In this document: in pieces, positions 41,538 to 50,857 of the stretch
Numbering within the stretch: the stretch's first letter is position 1
How the letters are laid out: each line of letters opens with the position of its first letter
DNA from: an uncultured Marinoscillum sp.
GTDB lineage: Bacteria; Bacteroidota; Bacteroidia; Cytophagales; MED-G16
DNA: 64,000 bases
Assembly (NCBI GenBank): GCA_902633975.1
Contig: CACPHX010000006.1
Span: 1-64,000 of the forward strand
Direction: 5' to 3'
Notes under the pieces: generated by a model
What the model saw: the letters and a program-made list of their open reading frames with translations, nothing else
Told to the model about the DNA's origin: nothing
Database searches by the model: none
Translations under genes and position numbers: made by a program

Positions 41538-42262
41538 GATAATTTATGTAATATTATCCCAACAGAAACAGAAACATTTAAAGACTCGGCTCTTCCACTT
41601 TTTTTAATTGATATCCAAGTATCAATGTATTTTTCTAAACTTTTATGAATTCCTTTTGATTCACTACCAAATAGAATTATTCCTTTATCTGGTACTTCAA
41701 ACTGATTAAGGTCAATTCCATCAGTTGATGTGCCAATTACATTAATATCTTGATTACTGAAAACTTCTTCCAAATTTTCATAAAATACATTAACTCTTGT
41801 AAATGATCCCATTGAAGACTGTATAACCTTTGAATTATATAAATCAACAGTATTTTTTGAACAAATAATACTTTTTATATTAAACCAATCAGCTATTCTT
41901 ATAATGGTTCCTAGATTTCCGGGGTCACTTACTGAATCAAGCGCAATTAGAAGTTTAGAAAAATCAATTGATTTCTTTTTTAGATTTTTTTTATGTACGA
42001 CAGAAATTAATGATTTATTATTTTTAAGACAACTAAGTTTATTTATTTCGGCAGAAGATACTACATATAAATCATTTAGATTTTTGTAATGTTTGTTATT
42101 AGCAAGAGTTTCTTTTGAAATAATTGTAAATTCAATTTTATAATTTGATTTTAAAAGTTCGTCAAAGCTTTTAATCCCCTCAACAAGAAATAAATTGGAA
42201 TTTATTCTATTCTTTTTATGTTTAAGTGATTGAACAACTTTAATTTTAGATTTTGGAAGCAT
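41528..42262 (-). CDS. SpoU/TrmH-family RNA 2'-O-methyltransferase
   Basis: A 244-residue SPOUT methyltransferase. The N-terminal L7Ae/substrate-like domain (VVQSLKHKKNRINSNLFLVE) is followed by the trefoil-knot catalytic domain. Its motifs are LDSVSDPGNLGTIIRIADWF (motif 1), ILFGSESKGIHKSL (motif 2) and IKKSGRAESLNVSVSVGIIL (motif 3, SAM site). It would 2'-O-methylate a ribose in rRNA or tRNA; the target cannot be read from sequence. Its start is separated from the divergent PAP2 gene by only 18 bp. Confidence 0.9.
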   Translation of the reverse strand: MLPKSKIKVVQSLKHKKNRINSNLFLVEGIKSFDELLKSNYKIEFTIISKETLANNKHYKNLNDLYVVSSAEINKLSCLKNNKSLISVVHKKNLKKKSIDFSKLLIALDSVSDPGNLGTIIRIADWFNIKSIICSKNTVDLYNSKVIQSSMGSFTRVNVFYENLEEVFSNQDINVIGTSTDGIDLNQFEVPDKGIILFGSESKGIHKSLEKYIDTWISIKKSGRAESLNVSVSVGIILHKLSYE

Positions 42263-42280
42263 TAAATAAATTTAAATATA

Positions 42281-42823
42281 TTGTTTGAATACATAGTTAA
42301 AATTGACAAACAGATTACATTATTGATCAACAGTTTTTCTTCTGAATACATTGATTATGTAATGATTCTTTTTAGTAATAAATATGTTTGGATACCTCTC
42401 TATATATATTTAATATATTTTCTCTATACAAATGAGAAAAAAATATTTTTAAAACTTATTGTTATTAGTGTTTTAGCAGTTATAATTTCTGATTTTATTA
42501 CTTCCTCGCTAATGAAACCATATTTTGAAAGATTAAGGCCTTGTAATAATCCTGAATTAGTAGGAATAATTGACATTGTTTCAGGATGTGGAAAAAAATA
42601 TGGCTTCGCATCATCTCATTCCTCAACGACCTTTTCATTAGCAACAATATTTTATTTTATTACCAAAAAAAGAATACAATTTTTATTTGCATGGAGCATA
42701 TTAGTTGGATACAGTAGAATTTATTTGGGTGTTCATTACTTTGGTGATGTAATAGTTGGACTATTTATAGGTTTTCTAACTTCACTAATTATTTATCGTA
42801 CTACATACAAATCATTAAAGTGA
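42281..42823 (+). CDS. PAP2-family lipid phosphatase
   Basis: A 180-residue integral membrane phosphatase with five or six helices. The three PAP2 motifs are present: KPYFERLRPC (K-x6-RP), YGFASSHSSTTFSLA (PSGH-like, here S-S-H-S), and SRIYLGVHYFGDVIVG (SR-x5-H-x3-D). Likely role: dephosphorylation of undecaprenyl diphosphate or phosphatidate. The only start giving the usual N-terminal helix (FEYIVKIDKQITLLINSFSS) is TTG at 42281. It is coupled to the SCO1-like gene downstream by a 4-bp overlap. Confidence 0.88.
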   Translation: MFEYIVKIDKQITLLINSFSSEYIDYVMILFSNKYVWIPLYIYLIYFLYTNEKKIFLKLIVISVLAVIISDFITSSLMKPYFERLRPCNNPELVGIIDIVSGCGKKYGFASSHSSTTFSLATIFYFITKKRIQFLFAWSILVGYSRIYLGVHYFGDVIVGLFIGFLTSLIIYRTTYKSLK

Positions 42824-43452
42824 AAAAAACTGTTTACTTTCTCATATTTTTATTATTGTCATGTAATTCAAAAGTAGAAGAGTTACCGATATACGGCAGA
42901 AAAAAAATAATCGAAAAAGAAATTAATGGTATTATAACCAGTGACACACTAGACCACACTATAAGCGATTTTAAATTCATAAATCAAGATGGAGACACCA
43001 TATCTAATAACACATTTCAAAATGATGTTTACCTTGCTGATTTCTTTTTTACAACCTGTCCTACCATTTGTCCAATTATGAAATCAAACTTATTAAAAAT
43101 TTATAATCACTTTGAAAATCAAAATAACGTAAAGTTTCTTTCACATACAGTTAACCCTGAATATGATAATGTTGATGTACTAAACAAGTACTCAAAAAAC
43201 CTTGGTGTAAATTCTAAAAAGTGGCACTTTGTTACAGGAGATATTAAATATATACATGAAACAGCGAAAAAAAGCTACATGGTGACTACAATGGCTGATT
43301 CATCAGAACCAGGTGGATTTTTACATAGTGGCACATTTTTACTTGTAGATAATAAAAGGAGAATTAGAGGTATATACGATGGTACAGATAAGACTGAAAT
43401 ATCAAAAATAAAAAATGACATTGAAACTCTTCTTATGTCTGATTCTTATTAA
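42820..43452 (+). CDS. SCO1/SenC-type copper chaperone lipoprotein
   Basis: A 210-residue thioredoxin-fold lipoprotein (lipobox LLLSC, Cys15). The copper ligands are Cys80-x3-Cys84 in FFTTCPTICPIMK, and the distal His is in GGFLHSGTFLLVD. SCO proteins deliver copper to the Cu-A centre of cytochrome c oxidase or act as thiol-disulfide reductants. Start is GTG at 42820, overlapping the PAP2 stop. No oxidase genes are in the window. Its end overlaps convergent riboflavin synthase by 20 bp. Confidence 0.92.
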   Translation: MKKTVYFLIFLLLSCNSKVEELPIYGRKKIIEKEINGIITSDTLDHTISDFKFINQDGDTISNNTFQNDVYLADFFFTTCPTICPIMKSNLLKIYNHFENQNNVKFLSHTVNPEYDNVDVLNKYSKNLGVNSKKWHFVTGDIKYIHETAKKSYMVTTMADSSEPGGFLHSGTFLLVDNKRRIRGIYDGTDKTEISKIKNDIETLLMSDSY

Positions 43453-44020
43453 GTCTTTCTAAATACTTTCCAAGAATATCATACTCAATATTTACTTTTT
43501 GATTTTTTAAAATATTTCTAAAATTTGTTTTGGAATAAGTATGGGGAATTATAGCTACTGAAAAGAGATTATCTTTTACATCAAAACAAGTTAAACTCAC
43601 TCCATTTATTGTTATACTTCCTTTCTCAACAACATATTTTAAATAATTATTAGTTTCAAAAGTAAATATCCAATTATTTCCATTGTCAATTACCTCTTTA
43701 CAAACTGCAACATCATCTACATGACCTTGGACAATATGTCCATCTAATCTATCACTTATCTTTAAGCTTCTTTCAATATTAATTTCGGATCCTATTTCCA
43801 GATCTGAAAATCTACTTTTTTTGATGGTTTCTGGTACTAATGTTGTTTTGTGAAATTTCTCCGAATTATGTGTAACAGTAAGACATACTCCGTCATGAGA
43901 TACGCTTTCGTCAACCCTCAAATCTCGGCTAATACTACTCTGTATAGTTAAATTTAAATTTTCGTTGTCGTAATTTAAATCCTCGATAACTCCAGTTGTC
44001 TCAACAATTCCTGTAAACAT
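43433..44020 (-). CDS. ribE: Riboflavin synthase, alpha chain
   Basis: A 195-residue enzyme dismutating two 6,7-dimethyl-8-ribityllumazine molecules to riboflavin. The diagnostic N-terminus is MFTGIVETTGVIEDL, with tandem-barrel motifs VSHDGVCLTVT and, in the second half, GHIVQGHVDDVAVC and SITINGVSLT. The two lumazine-binding halves are clearly visible, as required for the trimeric enzyme. Monocistronic here; ribF at the left edge of the window belongs to the same pathway. Confidence 0.95.
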   Translation of the reverse strand: MFTGIVETTGVIEDLNYDNENLNLTIQSSISRDLRVDESVSHDGVCLTVTHNSEKFHKTTLVPETIKKSRFSDLEIGSEINIERSLKISDRLDGHIVQGHVDDVAVCKEVIDNGNNWIFTFETNNYLKYVVEKGSITINGVSLTCFDVKDNLFSVAIIPHTYSKTNFRNILKNQKVNIEYDILGKYLERLNKNQT

Positions 44021-44059
44021 TTTTAATGTGTTTTATAATTACTATGCAAACATAAAAGT

Positions 44060-44067
44060 TAAATTTG
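44060..44067 (+). promoter_or_regulatory. TAAATTTG -7 box upstream of the acyl-CoA thioesterase
   Basis: An exact TAnnTTTG match 17 bp upstream of the ATG at 44085. No TTTG element is evident 19 bp further upstream, so only half of the promoter is supported. Confidence 0.4.
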
Positions 44068-44084
44068 CTTTAGAAAAATAAAAA

Positions 44085-44600
44085 ATGAAAGATAAAGTCA
44101 TAGACTGCAAAGACACTAAAATAACGATCAGTGAAATGGTTCTACCAAACCATACAAATAATTTAGATACACTTTTTGGAGGAAAACTTATGTATTGGAT
44201 GGATATGGCTGCAGCTATTTGTGCTAACAAAAACACAAAAAAAATATCTGTAACTGCCTCAGTTGATAATATTACATTTAAGTCTCCTATTTTTAAAGGT
44301 GATATTGTTACTATAAGTGCATATATAACAAGGGTATTTAATACATCCATGGAAATTTTCATTGAGGTTATATCTCAAAATAGTGAAACTCAAAAATCAG
44401 TTGTTAGCAACAGTGCTTTCTTTACATTCGTTACATTAAACGAAAAAAGAAAACCCGTAAAATCAATTGTAGTTAAACCAAATACAAAAGAGGAAAAAAA
44501 ACTTTTTGATGGTGCCCTTAGGAGAAGGCAACTAAGACTAATACTTGCAGGCAAAATGAAACCTGAGGAAGCAGATGAGCTAAAATCAATATTTAATTAA
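44085..44600 (+). CDS. Acyl-CoA thioesterase, hot-dog fold
   Basis: A 171-residue hot-dog protein of the YciA/ACOT family. The catalytic and substrate segment is MVLPNHTNNLDTLFGGKLMYWMDMAAAICA (N-x-x-x-x-x-x-G-G-x-x-x-x-x-M-D), then ITFKSPIFKGDIVTISAYIT. It hydrolyses acyl-CoA to free acid and CoA, probably in the cytosol. The extra C-terminal helices (RRRQLRLILAGKMKPEEADE) are common in Bacteroidota members. The 3' end overlaps the convergent TlpA-like lipoprotein gene by 8 bp. Confidence 0.9.
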   Translation: MKDKVIDCKDTKITISEMVLPNHTNNLDTLFGGKLMYWMDMAAAICANKNTKKISVTASVDNITFKSPIFKGDIVTISAYITRVFNTSMEIFIEVISQNSETQKSVVSNSAFFTFVTLNEKRKPVKSIVVKPNTKEEKKLFDGALRRRQLRLILAGKMKPEEADELKSIFN

Positions 44601-45723
44601 AAATTTCAGCTAATTTTCTTGAGAGATTTGGACCTCTTAAATCTGTATGCTTGGCAATTATCTTGCCGTCAGGATCTAATAGAAAAGCACTAGGAATTCT
44701 GTCAACATTATATAACTCTGCAGCTTCTGACTGATAATATTTTAAATCAGAAACGTTGATCCATGGCAATTTATCTTGTTTAATACCTCTGACCCAATCT
44801 TCTTTGGTCCTATCTAAAGAAACCTGATAAACATCAAATCCATAAGATTTATAATTATTATAATTTTTAACAATATTTGGATTTTCTTCCCTACATGGTC
44901 TGCACCAAGCTGCCCAAAAATCTAATAATACATATTTTCCCCTTAAAGAAGCCAATGAAATTGGTACACCACTTGTATCGTTTAATATTATATCAGGTGC
45001 TGCACTCCCAATAGAGATAGATTTAATCTTAATTAACTTGCTTTCAAAATTTCTAAAATAAGAATTCTCTTCAAATTCATCTAAATAATTATTGTAGATT
45101 GTTTCCCAAAATATAAGATTTTCTTCTATATCTAAATAATCTGCTGTTACAAGGACTGCAAGTGATTTTTTGGCACTTGATAAATAATCTTTTAATGAAA
45201 GTTCAAACTGATTTTTTTTGAAATCAAACTCTGATTGAATACTATTTACTAATTCAAAGTCTCTGTTCTGGCTGGCTTCAACAAAATTTATATTAAGTTC
45301 TCTAATCTCTGATCTATAATTCGTGATCAAATTTTCAATAGATTTCAGTATTTCAGTATCATCGGAGCCATTAACAGTAAATTCGAATAAAGAGTTTGAA
45401 TCATCGACAAATATATCTACGTCTGATTTATCTAAAATAAGATCTAAACTTGTATATCCTATAAAATCGAGCCTGAATAAAGTAGATTCAAAAACAAAAA
45501 TATTGAACTCAATTTCATCTTCAACAAAATTCGCAGATTCAACTAATTCTATGGAATAATCAGAATTCACCTTTTGTAATCTTACCTCATCATAATTTCC
45601 TGAACCATCAATTTTAACAGATATTTTTATTTTCTCAGTTCCATTACTCGGATTTTCACCACACGACAGAAATGTCAATAATGATATAAATAATAGAACA
45701 TTGAAGGCTTTATATAATTGCAT
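44593..45723 (-). CDS. TlpA-like thioredoxin-domain lipoprotein with DUF4369-type N-domain
   Basis: The start is taken at ATG 45723, giving MQLYKAFNVLLFISLLTFLSC as a clean lipoprotein signal; the ATG at 45753 adds a non-hydrophobic front. An N-terminal beta-domain (KIKISVKIDGSGNYDEVRLQ) and a helical linker precede a TlpA/ResA thioredoxin domain with redox motif WCRPC in FWAAWCRPCREENPNI and cis-Pro in VDRIPSAFLLDPDGK. It should reduce disulfides in the periplasm, for example in cytochrome maturation. Confidence 0.88.
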   Translation of the reverse strand: MQLYKAFNVLLFISLLTFLSCGENPSNGTEKIKISVKIDGSGNYDEVRLQKVNSDYSIELVESANFVEDEIEFNIFVFESTLFRLDFIGYTSLDLILDKSDVDIFVDDSNSLFEFTVNGSDDTEILKSIENLITNYRSEIRELNINFVEASQNRDFELVNSIQSEFDFKKNQFELSLKDYLSSAKKSLAVLVTADYLDIEENLIFWETIYNNYLDEFEENSYFRNFESKLIKIKSISIGSAAPDIILNDTSGVPISLASLRGKYVLLDFWAAWCRPCREENPNIVKNYNNYKSYGFDVYQVSLDRTKEDWVRGIKQDKLPWINVSDLKYYQSEAAELYNVDRIPSAFLLDPDGKIIAKHTDLRGPNLSRKLAEIFN

Positions 45724-45776
45724 TTTAATTAATGAATTAGTATTTGTTTGCATTAATCTAAAAACGTTAAAACAAA

Positions 45777-48401
45777 CTATTTGTTTAAGATTGATTCTAA
45801 AATGATTCTACCTTCATTTATTACTTTTTTTATACCCTCTTTATTTTTACCACCACCAGTCGCCAAAAACTTTTGACCACCACCAGTTCCTTCAATATGA
45901 GTTGCTAACATATTTATTATATTATTTGCATCAATATCTAATTCATCCAATAAATTTTTTGAAATCATTATTAAAATTAGCGGTTTATTTGAGTCTAGAA
46001 GTGTACCAAGAAAAATCAAATTTTTTAACTCTCTCTCTAATTCAAATGCAACTTGTTTAACAAAACTCATCTTCTCACTTTTAAAATCATGAATAAGAAG
46101 ATTAAAATTTCTAATTTTTGAAACTGAAGAATTAAGTTTTGACTTAATTTGTTTTTTCCTTTCATTATTTTTCAAATCAATTTCTTTTTCTAAAGCTTTA
46201 TTCTTTGTAATTAAGTAGTTTACTGATTCAAGAATATCTTTTGATTTTAATAAATTTTTAAGTTCACTAATTGTCTTAGAATCCAATTTAGATATCCTTT
46301 CTGACTCAACTGATGTTGATGCTTCAATTCTTCTTACACCAGATGAAATAGAAGATTCTGAAAGAATTTTAAACTGTCCTATCTCAGAAGTGCTACCTAC
46401 ATGCGTACCTCCGCAAAGTTCTAAAGAAAACTTATCATCAATGCTCACCACCCTAACCTTATCACCGTATTTTTCACCAAAAAGAGCTGTAGCACCTTTC
46501 TTTTTGGCATCCTCAATGTTGACATTGTTTTCAATTTTAACTTTAATATTTTCAAAAATCTTGGTATTAACTATATCACTTATTTTCTCTAAGGAATCAA
46601 CATCAATTTTAGAAAAATGTGAAAAATCAAACCTTAATATTTTATCATTTACTAATGAACCCTTTTGTGAAATATGATCACCTAATGTATCTCTCAAAGC
46701 CGAATGGAGCAAATGAGTGGCAGAGTGGTTTTTAGAGATAAACTCTCTCCTATTTTTATCAATCTCAATTTTAATTTTATTATCTAGCGAACTAGGAAGA
46801 TTTTCTACAAGATGTATAACTAAATCATTTTCCTTAAAAGTGTCAAGAACTTTTATCTTATCATTGCCATCATAAATAACACCTTTATCTCCAACTTGAC
46901 CCCCAGACTCAGGATAAAATGGTGTCCTATCAAAGACTAGGTGAAAATTTATATTTTCGTCATCCCTGACTTCTCTGTACATAAGAATTTGAGATAGTGA
47001 ATTGTCTTCCTCATACCCAATAAATGAGGTCTGTCTTTTACCTTTCTTTAGAATTTTCCATTCATCAGATATTGCTTTACTTACATTCCTTGATCTGTTT
47101 CGTTGAGTTTCTAGCAGTTCATTAAATTTCTCTTTATCGATGTTGATTCCCCTCTCTCTAAAAATAAGCTCAGTTAGGTCAATAGGAAAACCATATGTAT
47201 CATATAACTCAAAAACTAATTCTCCCGATACCTTTTTAGAAGAATCTCCATATTCATTTATTTTCTTTAACCCTTTATCAAGAGTTGATAAAAAAGTCTT
47301 CTCTTCCTCTAGAATTACCTCCTTTATAAAATCACTCTGAGAACTTAAATTTTTAAAAATATCACTATACTCCTTTATAACAGATTCAGATAGTTTATTA
47401 AGAAAAGGTTCTTTCAATTGAAGTGTTGAGTATCCATATCTTACTGCTCTTCTTAAAATTCTCCTTATTACATATCCTGCCTTATTATTTGATGGTATAG
47501 CACCATCAGATATAGTAAATACAATAGCCCTTATATGATCACAAATTACCCTAAAAGCTATATCTACATCTTTATTTTCACCATATTTTTTTCTAGAAAT
47601 TTTTTCAAGTGATTTTAATATAGATTTAAAAATACAGGTATCATATGTTGATTTAAGTGAATCAATGGCCATAGACAGTCTTTCTAAGCCCATACCTGTA
47701 TCAACATGTTTTTCTGGTAAATTTTCTAAAGAACCGTCAGCTTTTCTGTTGAACTCAATGAATACTAAATTCCATATCTCAATAACTTCTGGATGGTCTT
47801 TATTTATTAACTCAGATGTTGGTATTTTTTCAATTTCTTTGGAATCTCTTAAATCAATATGAATCTCTGAACAGGGACCACATGGACCAGTGTTACCCAT
47901 TTCCCAAAAATTATCTTTTTTATCTCCATCAACAATTTTAGATTTAGAAACTATATTTTTCCAGATATCATATGATTCTTGATCTCTAGATAGATTATCA
48001 GACTTGTCGCCTCCAAAGATTGTTACATAAAGCCTTGAATCATCTAGTTTATATTTTTTAGTTAATAGCTCCCACGCCCATTTTATTGCATCCTCCTTAA
48101 AGTAATCTCCAAACGACCAGTTACCTAACATTTCGAACATAGTATGATGATATTTATCTATTCCAACCTCCTCTAAGTCATTATGTTTACCACTTACCCT
48201 CAAGCATTTTTGTGTATTTGCTACTTTTTTTGATTTGGATTTGATATTTCCCAAAAAAATATCCTTAAATTGATTCATACCTGCATTTGTAAACATCAAT
48301 GATGGATCATCTTTAATTGTAATTGGTGCAGATTCAATAATAGAGTGGCCTTTATTTTTAAAGAAATCAAAAAAGATTTTTCTAATTTTTTTGGTGTCCA
48401 T
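45777..48401 (-). CDS. alaS: Alanine--tRNA ligase
   Basis: An 874-residue class II aminoacyl-tRNA synthetase. Motif 1 region IRKIFFDFFKNKGH, MFTNAGMNQFKDIFLG, motif 2 with HTMFEMLGNWSFGDYFKEDA, and motif 3 HVDTGMGLERLSM are present. The editing domain has the zinc-type signature HSATHLLHSALRD and SLELCGGTHVGS. The C-terminal oligomerisation/tRNA domain (ATHIEGTGGGQKFLATGGGK) is intact. Complete in length. It is divergent from the M23 peptidase gene, with 74 bp between. Confidence 0.97.
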   Translation of the reverse strand: MDTKKIRKIFFDFFKNKGHSIIESAPITIKDDPSLMFTNAGMNQFKDIFLGNIKSKSKKVANTQKCLRVSGKHNDLEEVGIDKYHHTMFEMLGNWSFGDYFKEDAIKWAWELLTKKYKLDDSRLYVTIFGGDKSDNLSRDQESYDIWKNIVSKSKIVDGDKKDNFWEMGNTGPCGPCSEIHIDLRDSKEIEKIPTSELINKDHPEVIEIWNLVFIEFNRKADGSLENLPEKHVDTGMGLERLSMAIDSLKSTYDTCIFKSILKSLEKISRKKYGENKDVDIAFRVICDHIRAIVFTISDGAIPSNNKAGYVIRRILRRAVRYGYSTLQLKEPFLNKLSESVIKEYSDIFKNLSSQSDFIKEVILEEEKTFLSTLDKGLKKINEYGDSSKKVSGELVFELYDTYGFPIDLTELIFRERGINIDKEKFNELLETQRNRSRNVSKAISDEWKILKKGKRQTSFIGYEEDNSLSQILMYREVRDDENINFHLVFDRTPFYPESGGQVGDKGVIYDGNDKIKVLDTFKENDLVIHLVENLPSSLDNKIKIEIDKNRREFISKNHSATHLLHSALRDTLGDHISQKGSLVNDKILRFDFSHFSKIDVDSLEKISDIVNTKIFENIKVKIENNVNIEDAKKKGATALFGEKYGDKVRVVSIDDKFSLELCGGTHVGSTSEIGQFKILSESSISSGVRRIEASTSVESERISKLDSKTISELKNLLKSKDILESVNYLITKNKALEKEIDLKNNERKKQIKSKLNSSVSKIRNFNLLIHDFKSEKMSFVKQVAFELERELKNLIFLGTLLDSNKPLILIMISKNLLDELDIDANNIINMLATHIEGTGGGQKFLATGGGKNKEGIKKVINEGRIILESILNK

Positions 48402-48475
48402 ATAAGCTATAAATCAAGTAATATTTTTTATTTTTGTAAATATAAAATATAAAATTAGGCTATTTTCAACTAATT

Positions 48476-49462
48476 ATGGGAAAAGAGAAATTTTATTACA
48501 ATTCAGATACATGTAAGTTTGAAAAGATCAAAAAGACAAATAAAGAATACTTTTTAAATTTTATTGGATTAATAACATTAGTTCTATTAACAAGTTTTGG
48601 ATTAGTAAGTCTATATGATGCTTATTTTGAATCACCAAAAATCATTCAACTTAAAAAAGAAAATAATGAGCTTCAAACTCATTATGAAATACTCAATAAA
48701 GAAGTAAATATTGCTTATAAAATGCTTGAGAATTTAGAGCAAAGAGATGATAATATTTATAGAATAATTTTTGAAGCAGAACCAATACCATCTTCTATCA
48801 GGAAGGTGGGAATAGGAGGGGTAAACAGATATAAAGATCTGTTAGATGGAAAATTGGAGAGGGAAAATTTATTAATTGATAATTATGCAAAGATTGATGA
48901 ATTAAAAAGAAAATTATATGTTCAAACTAAATCTTATGATGACCTGTATACTATGGCTGTTAATAAAGAAGAATTAGTTGCTGCAATACCTGCAATTCAA
49001 CCAGTGTCGAATAAAGATCTAAAAAGACTTGCATCAGGCTTTGGTCAAAGAATTGATCCTTTTTTAAAAGTGAAAAGGATGCACTATGGACTTGACTTTT
49101 CTATTAAAGTTGGAACACCAATTTATGCAACTGCAGATGGAAAAGCTGTAATTGTTAAAACCTCATTCGGTGGATTTGGTAAACATATATATTTAGATCA
49201 CGGAAATGGCTATAAGACTGTATACGCTCACCTGGATAAGTTTAATATTAAAAGAGGTCAAAAAGTTAAGAGAGGAGAACTCATAGCTTATAGTGGTAAT
49301 TCAGGAAGATCAACAGCCCCTCACCTTCATTACGAGGTTCATAAAAATGGAGAAAAAGTAAACCCTATAAACTTCTTCTTTAACGATTTAACTCCCAATC
49401 AATACGAGGAAGTAATAAAGATTGCATCTGTTGAAAACCAAGCTTTAGGATCAACCTATTAG
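48476..49462 (+). CDS. M23-family metallopeptidase (LytM), membrane-anchored
   Basis: A 328-residue peptidoglycan endopeptidase-like protein. One transmembrane helix is at about 28-50 (FIGLITLVLLTSFGLVSLYD), followed by a periplasmic coiled coil (60-90; IQLKKENNELQTHYEILNKE). The M23 domain is at about 190-310: zinc ligands His in MHYGLDFSIKVGTP (H-x3-D) and His in PHLHYEVHKNG, with AHLDKFNIKRGQKVKRGE between. Residues needed for catalysis appear present. Typical of envelope-growth enzymes or their activators. Followed by a MerR regulator one base later. Confidence 0.9.
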   Translation: MGKEKFYYNSDTCKFEKIKKTNKEYFLNFIGLITLVLLTSFGLVSLYDAYFESPKIIQLKKENNELQTHYEILNKEVNIAYKMLENLEQRDDNIYRIIFEAEPIPSSIRKVGIGGVNRYKDLLDGKLERENLLIDNYAKIDELKRKLYVQTKSYDDLYTMAVNKEELVAAIPAIQPVSNKDLKRLASGFGQRIDPFLKVKRMHYGLDFSIKVGTPIYATADGKAVIVKTSFGGFGKHIYLDHGNGYKTVYAHLDKFNIKRGQKVKRGELIAYSGNSGRSTAPHLHYEVHKNGEKVNPINFFFNDLTPNQYEEVIKIASVENQALGSTY

Positions 49463-49463
49463 C

Positions 49464-49802
49464 ATGCCATACAAGGAAAGAGAAATAAAAAAAAAGTATT
49501 TCACAATAGGTGAAGTAGCTAAAAACCTAAAACTATCAACCTCACAAATTCGCTTTTGGGAAACTGAATTTAAAGAATTAAATCCTAAAAAAAATTCAAA
49601 AGGATCAAGAAAATTTACAGAAAAGGATATAGTTGTTTTAAAAGAGATTCAATCACTTTTAAAGAATAAAAAGTTCACAATTGACGGAGCAAAAAAAATT
49701 ATCAAAAAAGAAATAAAAATTAATTATAAAGGTAATGATGATATAATTGAAAAATTAAATACAGTCAAAAAAAAATTATTGTATTTAAAAAAAAAGATTT
49801 AG
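49464..49802 (+). CDS. MerR-family transcriptional regulator
   Basis: A 112-residue protein with an N-terminal winged-helix of the MerR type: YFTIGEVAKNLKLSTSQIRFWE (helix-turn-helix) then the wing KGSRKFTEKDI and VLKEIQSLLKNKKFTIDGAKK. A short helix replaces any effector domain. This form, directly after an M23 peptidase gene, is common in Bacteroidota, but its ligand and targets are unknown. The 3' end overlaps the convergent isomerase gene by 4 bp. Confidence 0.88.
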   Translation: MPYKEREIKKKYFTIGEVAKNLKLSTSQIRFWETEFKELNPKKNSKGSRKFTEKDIVVLKEIQSLLKNKKFTIDGAKKIIKKEIKINYKGNDDIIEKLNTVKKKLLYLKKKI

Positions 49803-50854
49803 TCAATTCCTAAAATTTCGTTTAGTTCTTCTTTGTTACTCCCTGAGTCGGCAAAATCATCAAATTGTTTTTCTGATACATTTATAATATGATCCGATAT
49901 AAACTTTGATCCTTCCTCAGCTCCCTGGATATTACTTTTTATACAACATTCCCACTCTAAAACTGCCCAACCATCATATCCATATTTTGTTAGTTTTGAA
50001 AAGATTGACTTAAAATCAATTTGACCATCTCCTAATGATCTGAAACGTCCTGGTCTATCTTTCCAATCAGCATACCCTCCATAAACACCAGCTTTACCAT
50101 TCGAATTAAATTCAGCGTCTTTGACGTGGAACATTTTAATATATTCATGATAAATATCAATATGAGATAAATAATTTAGTTGTTGAAGTATAAAATGACT
50201 TGGATCATAAAGCATCTTAACTCTTGAATGGTTATTGGTGTACTTTAAGAATTTTTCAAAAGTTAAGCCATCATGTAAGTCCTCACCTGGATGTATTTCA
50301 TAACATAGATCAACATCATTACTATCAAATTCATTCAATATAGGAAGCCATCTCCTTGAAAGCTCTTTGAAAGCAGTATGAACTAAACCATCAGGTCTTT
50401 GAGGCCACGGATACAGATATGGCCAAGCTAATGCACCAGAAAAAGTCACATGAACTTTTATACCTAAATTCTTAGACGCTTTTGCAGCAAGAATTAATTG
50501 ATTTTTTGCCCACTCTGTTCGCTTTTTAGGATCATTTCTAAATTCTTTCGGAGCAAAACCATCAAACATTTTATTATATGCAGGATTTACTGCAACAAGT
50601 TGTCCTTGAAGATGTGTACTAAGCTCAGTAATATCAACTCCGTACGAATTAATTTTTGCTTTGTATTCATCCGCAAAATCTTTACTTTCAGCAACTTTCT
50701 CTAAATCAATGCACCTAGGATCCCATGTTGGAATTTGTACTCCCTTATACCCTAATTTTGAAACCCATTTACAAATATTTTCCATATTATTAAATGGTTT
50801 TTCATCGTCCATAAATTGTGCTAAAAATATTGCAGGTCCTTTAATTGTTTTCAT
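49799..50854 (-). CDS. Sugar phosphate isomerase/epimerase (xylose-isomerase-like TIM barrel)
   Basis: A 351-residue TIM-barrel protein of the xylose-isomerase-like AP-endonuclease-2 superfamily. Metal-site residues are seen in YEIHPGEDLHDGLTFEKFLKY (Glu, His), DPSHFILQQLNYL (Asp/His), FHVKDAEFNSNGKAG (His-x-Lys-Asp) and VLEWECC (Glu). No signal peptide. It lies 3 bp from a Gfo/Idh/MocA oxidoreductase; such pairs are typical of inositol- or hexose-derived sugar catabolism in Bacteroidota. Exact substrate not determinable. Confidence 0.87.
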   Translation of the reverse strand: MKTIKGPAIFLAQFMDDEKPFNNMENICKWVSKLGYKGVQIPTWDPRCIDLEKVAESKDFADEYKAKINSYGVDITELSTHLQGQLVAVNPAYNKMFDGFAPKEFRNDPKKRTEWAKNQLILAAKASKNLGIKVHVTFSGALAWPYLYPWPQRPDGLVHTAFKELSRRWLPILNEFDSNDVDLCYEIHPGEDLHDGLTFEKFLKYTNNHSRVKMLYDPSHFILQQLNYLSHIDIYHEYIKMFHVKDAEFNSNGKAGVYGGYADWKDRPGRFRSLGDGQIDFKSIFSKLTKYGYDGWAVLEWECCIKSNIQGAEEGSKFISDHIINVSEKQFDDFADSGSNKEELNEILGID

Positions 50855-50857
50855 ACT

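Noticed and set aside
42263-42280. Regulatory hub between divergent RNA methyltransferase and PAP2 genes
   Set aside because: Only 18 bp separate the starts, too short to distinguish any site; no box or palindrome seen.
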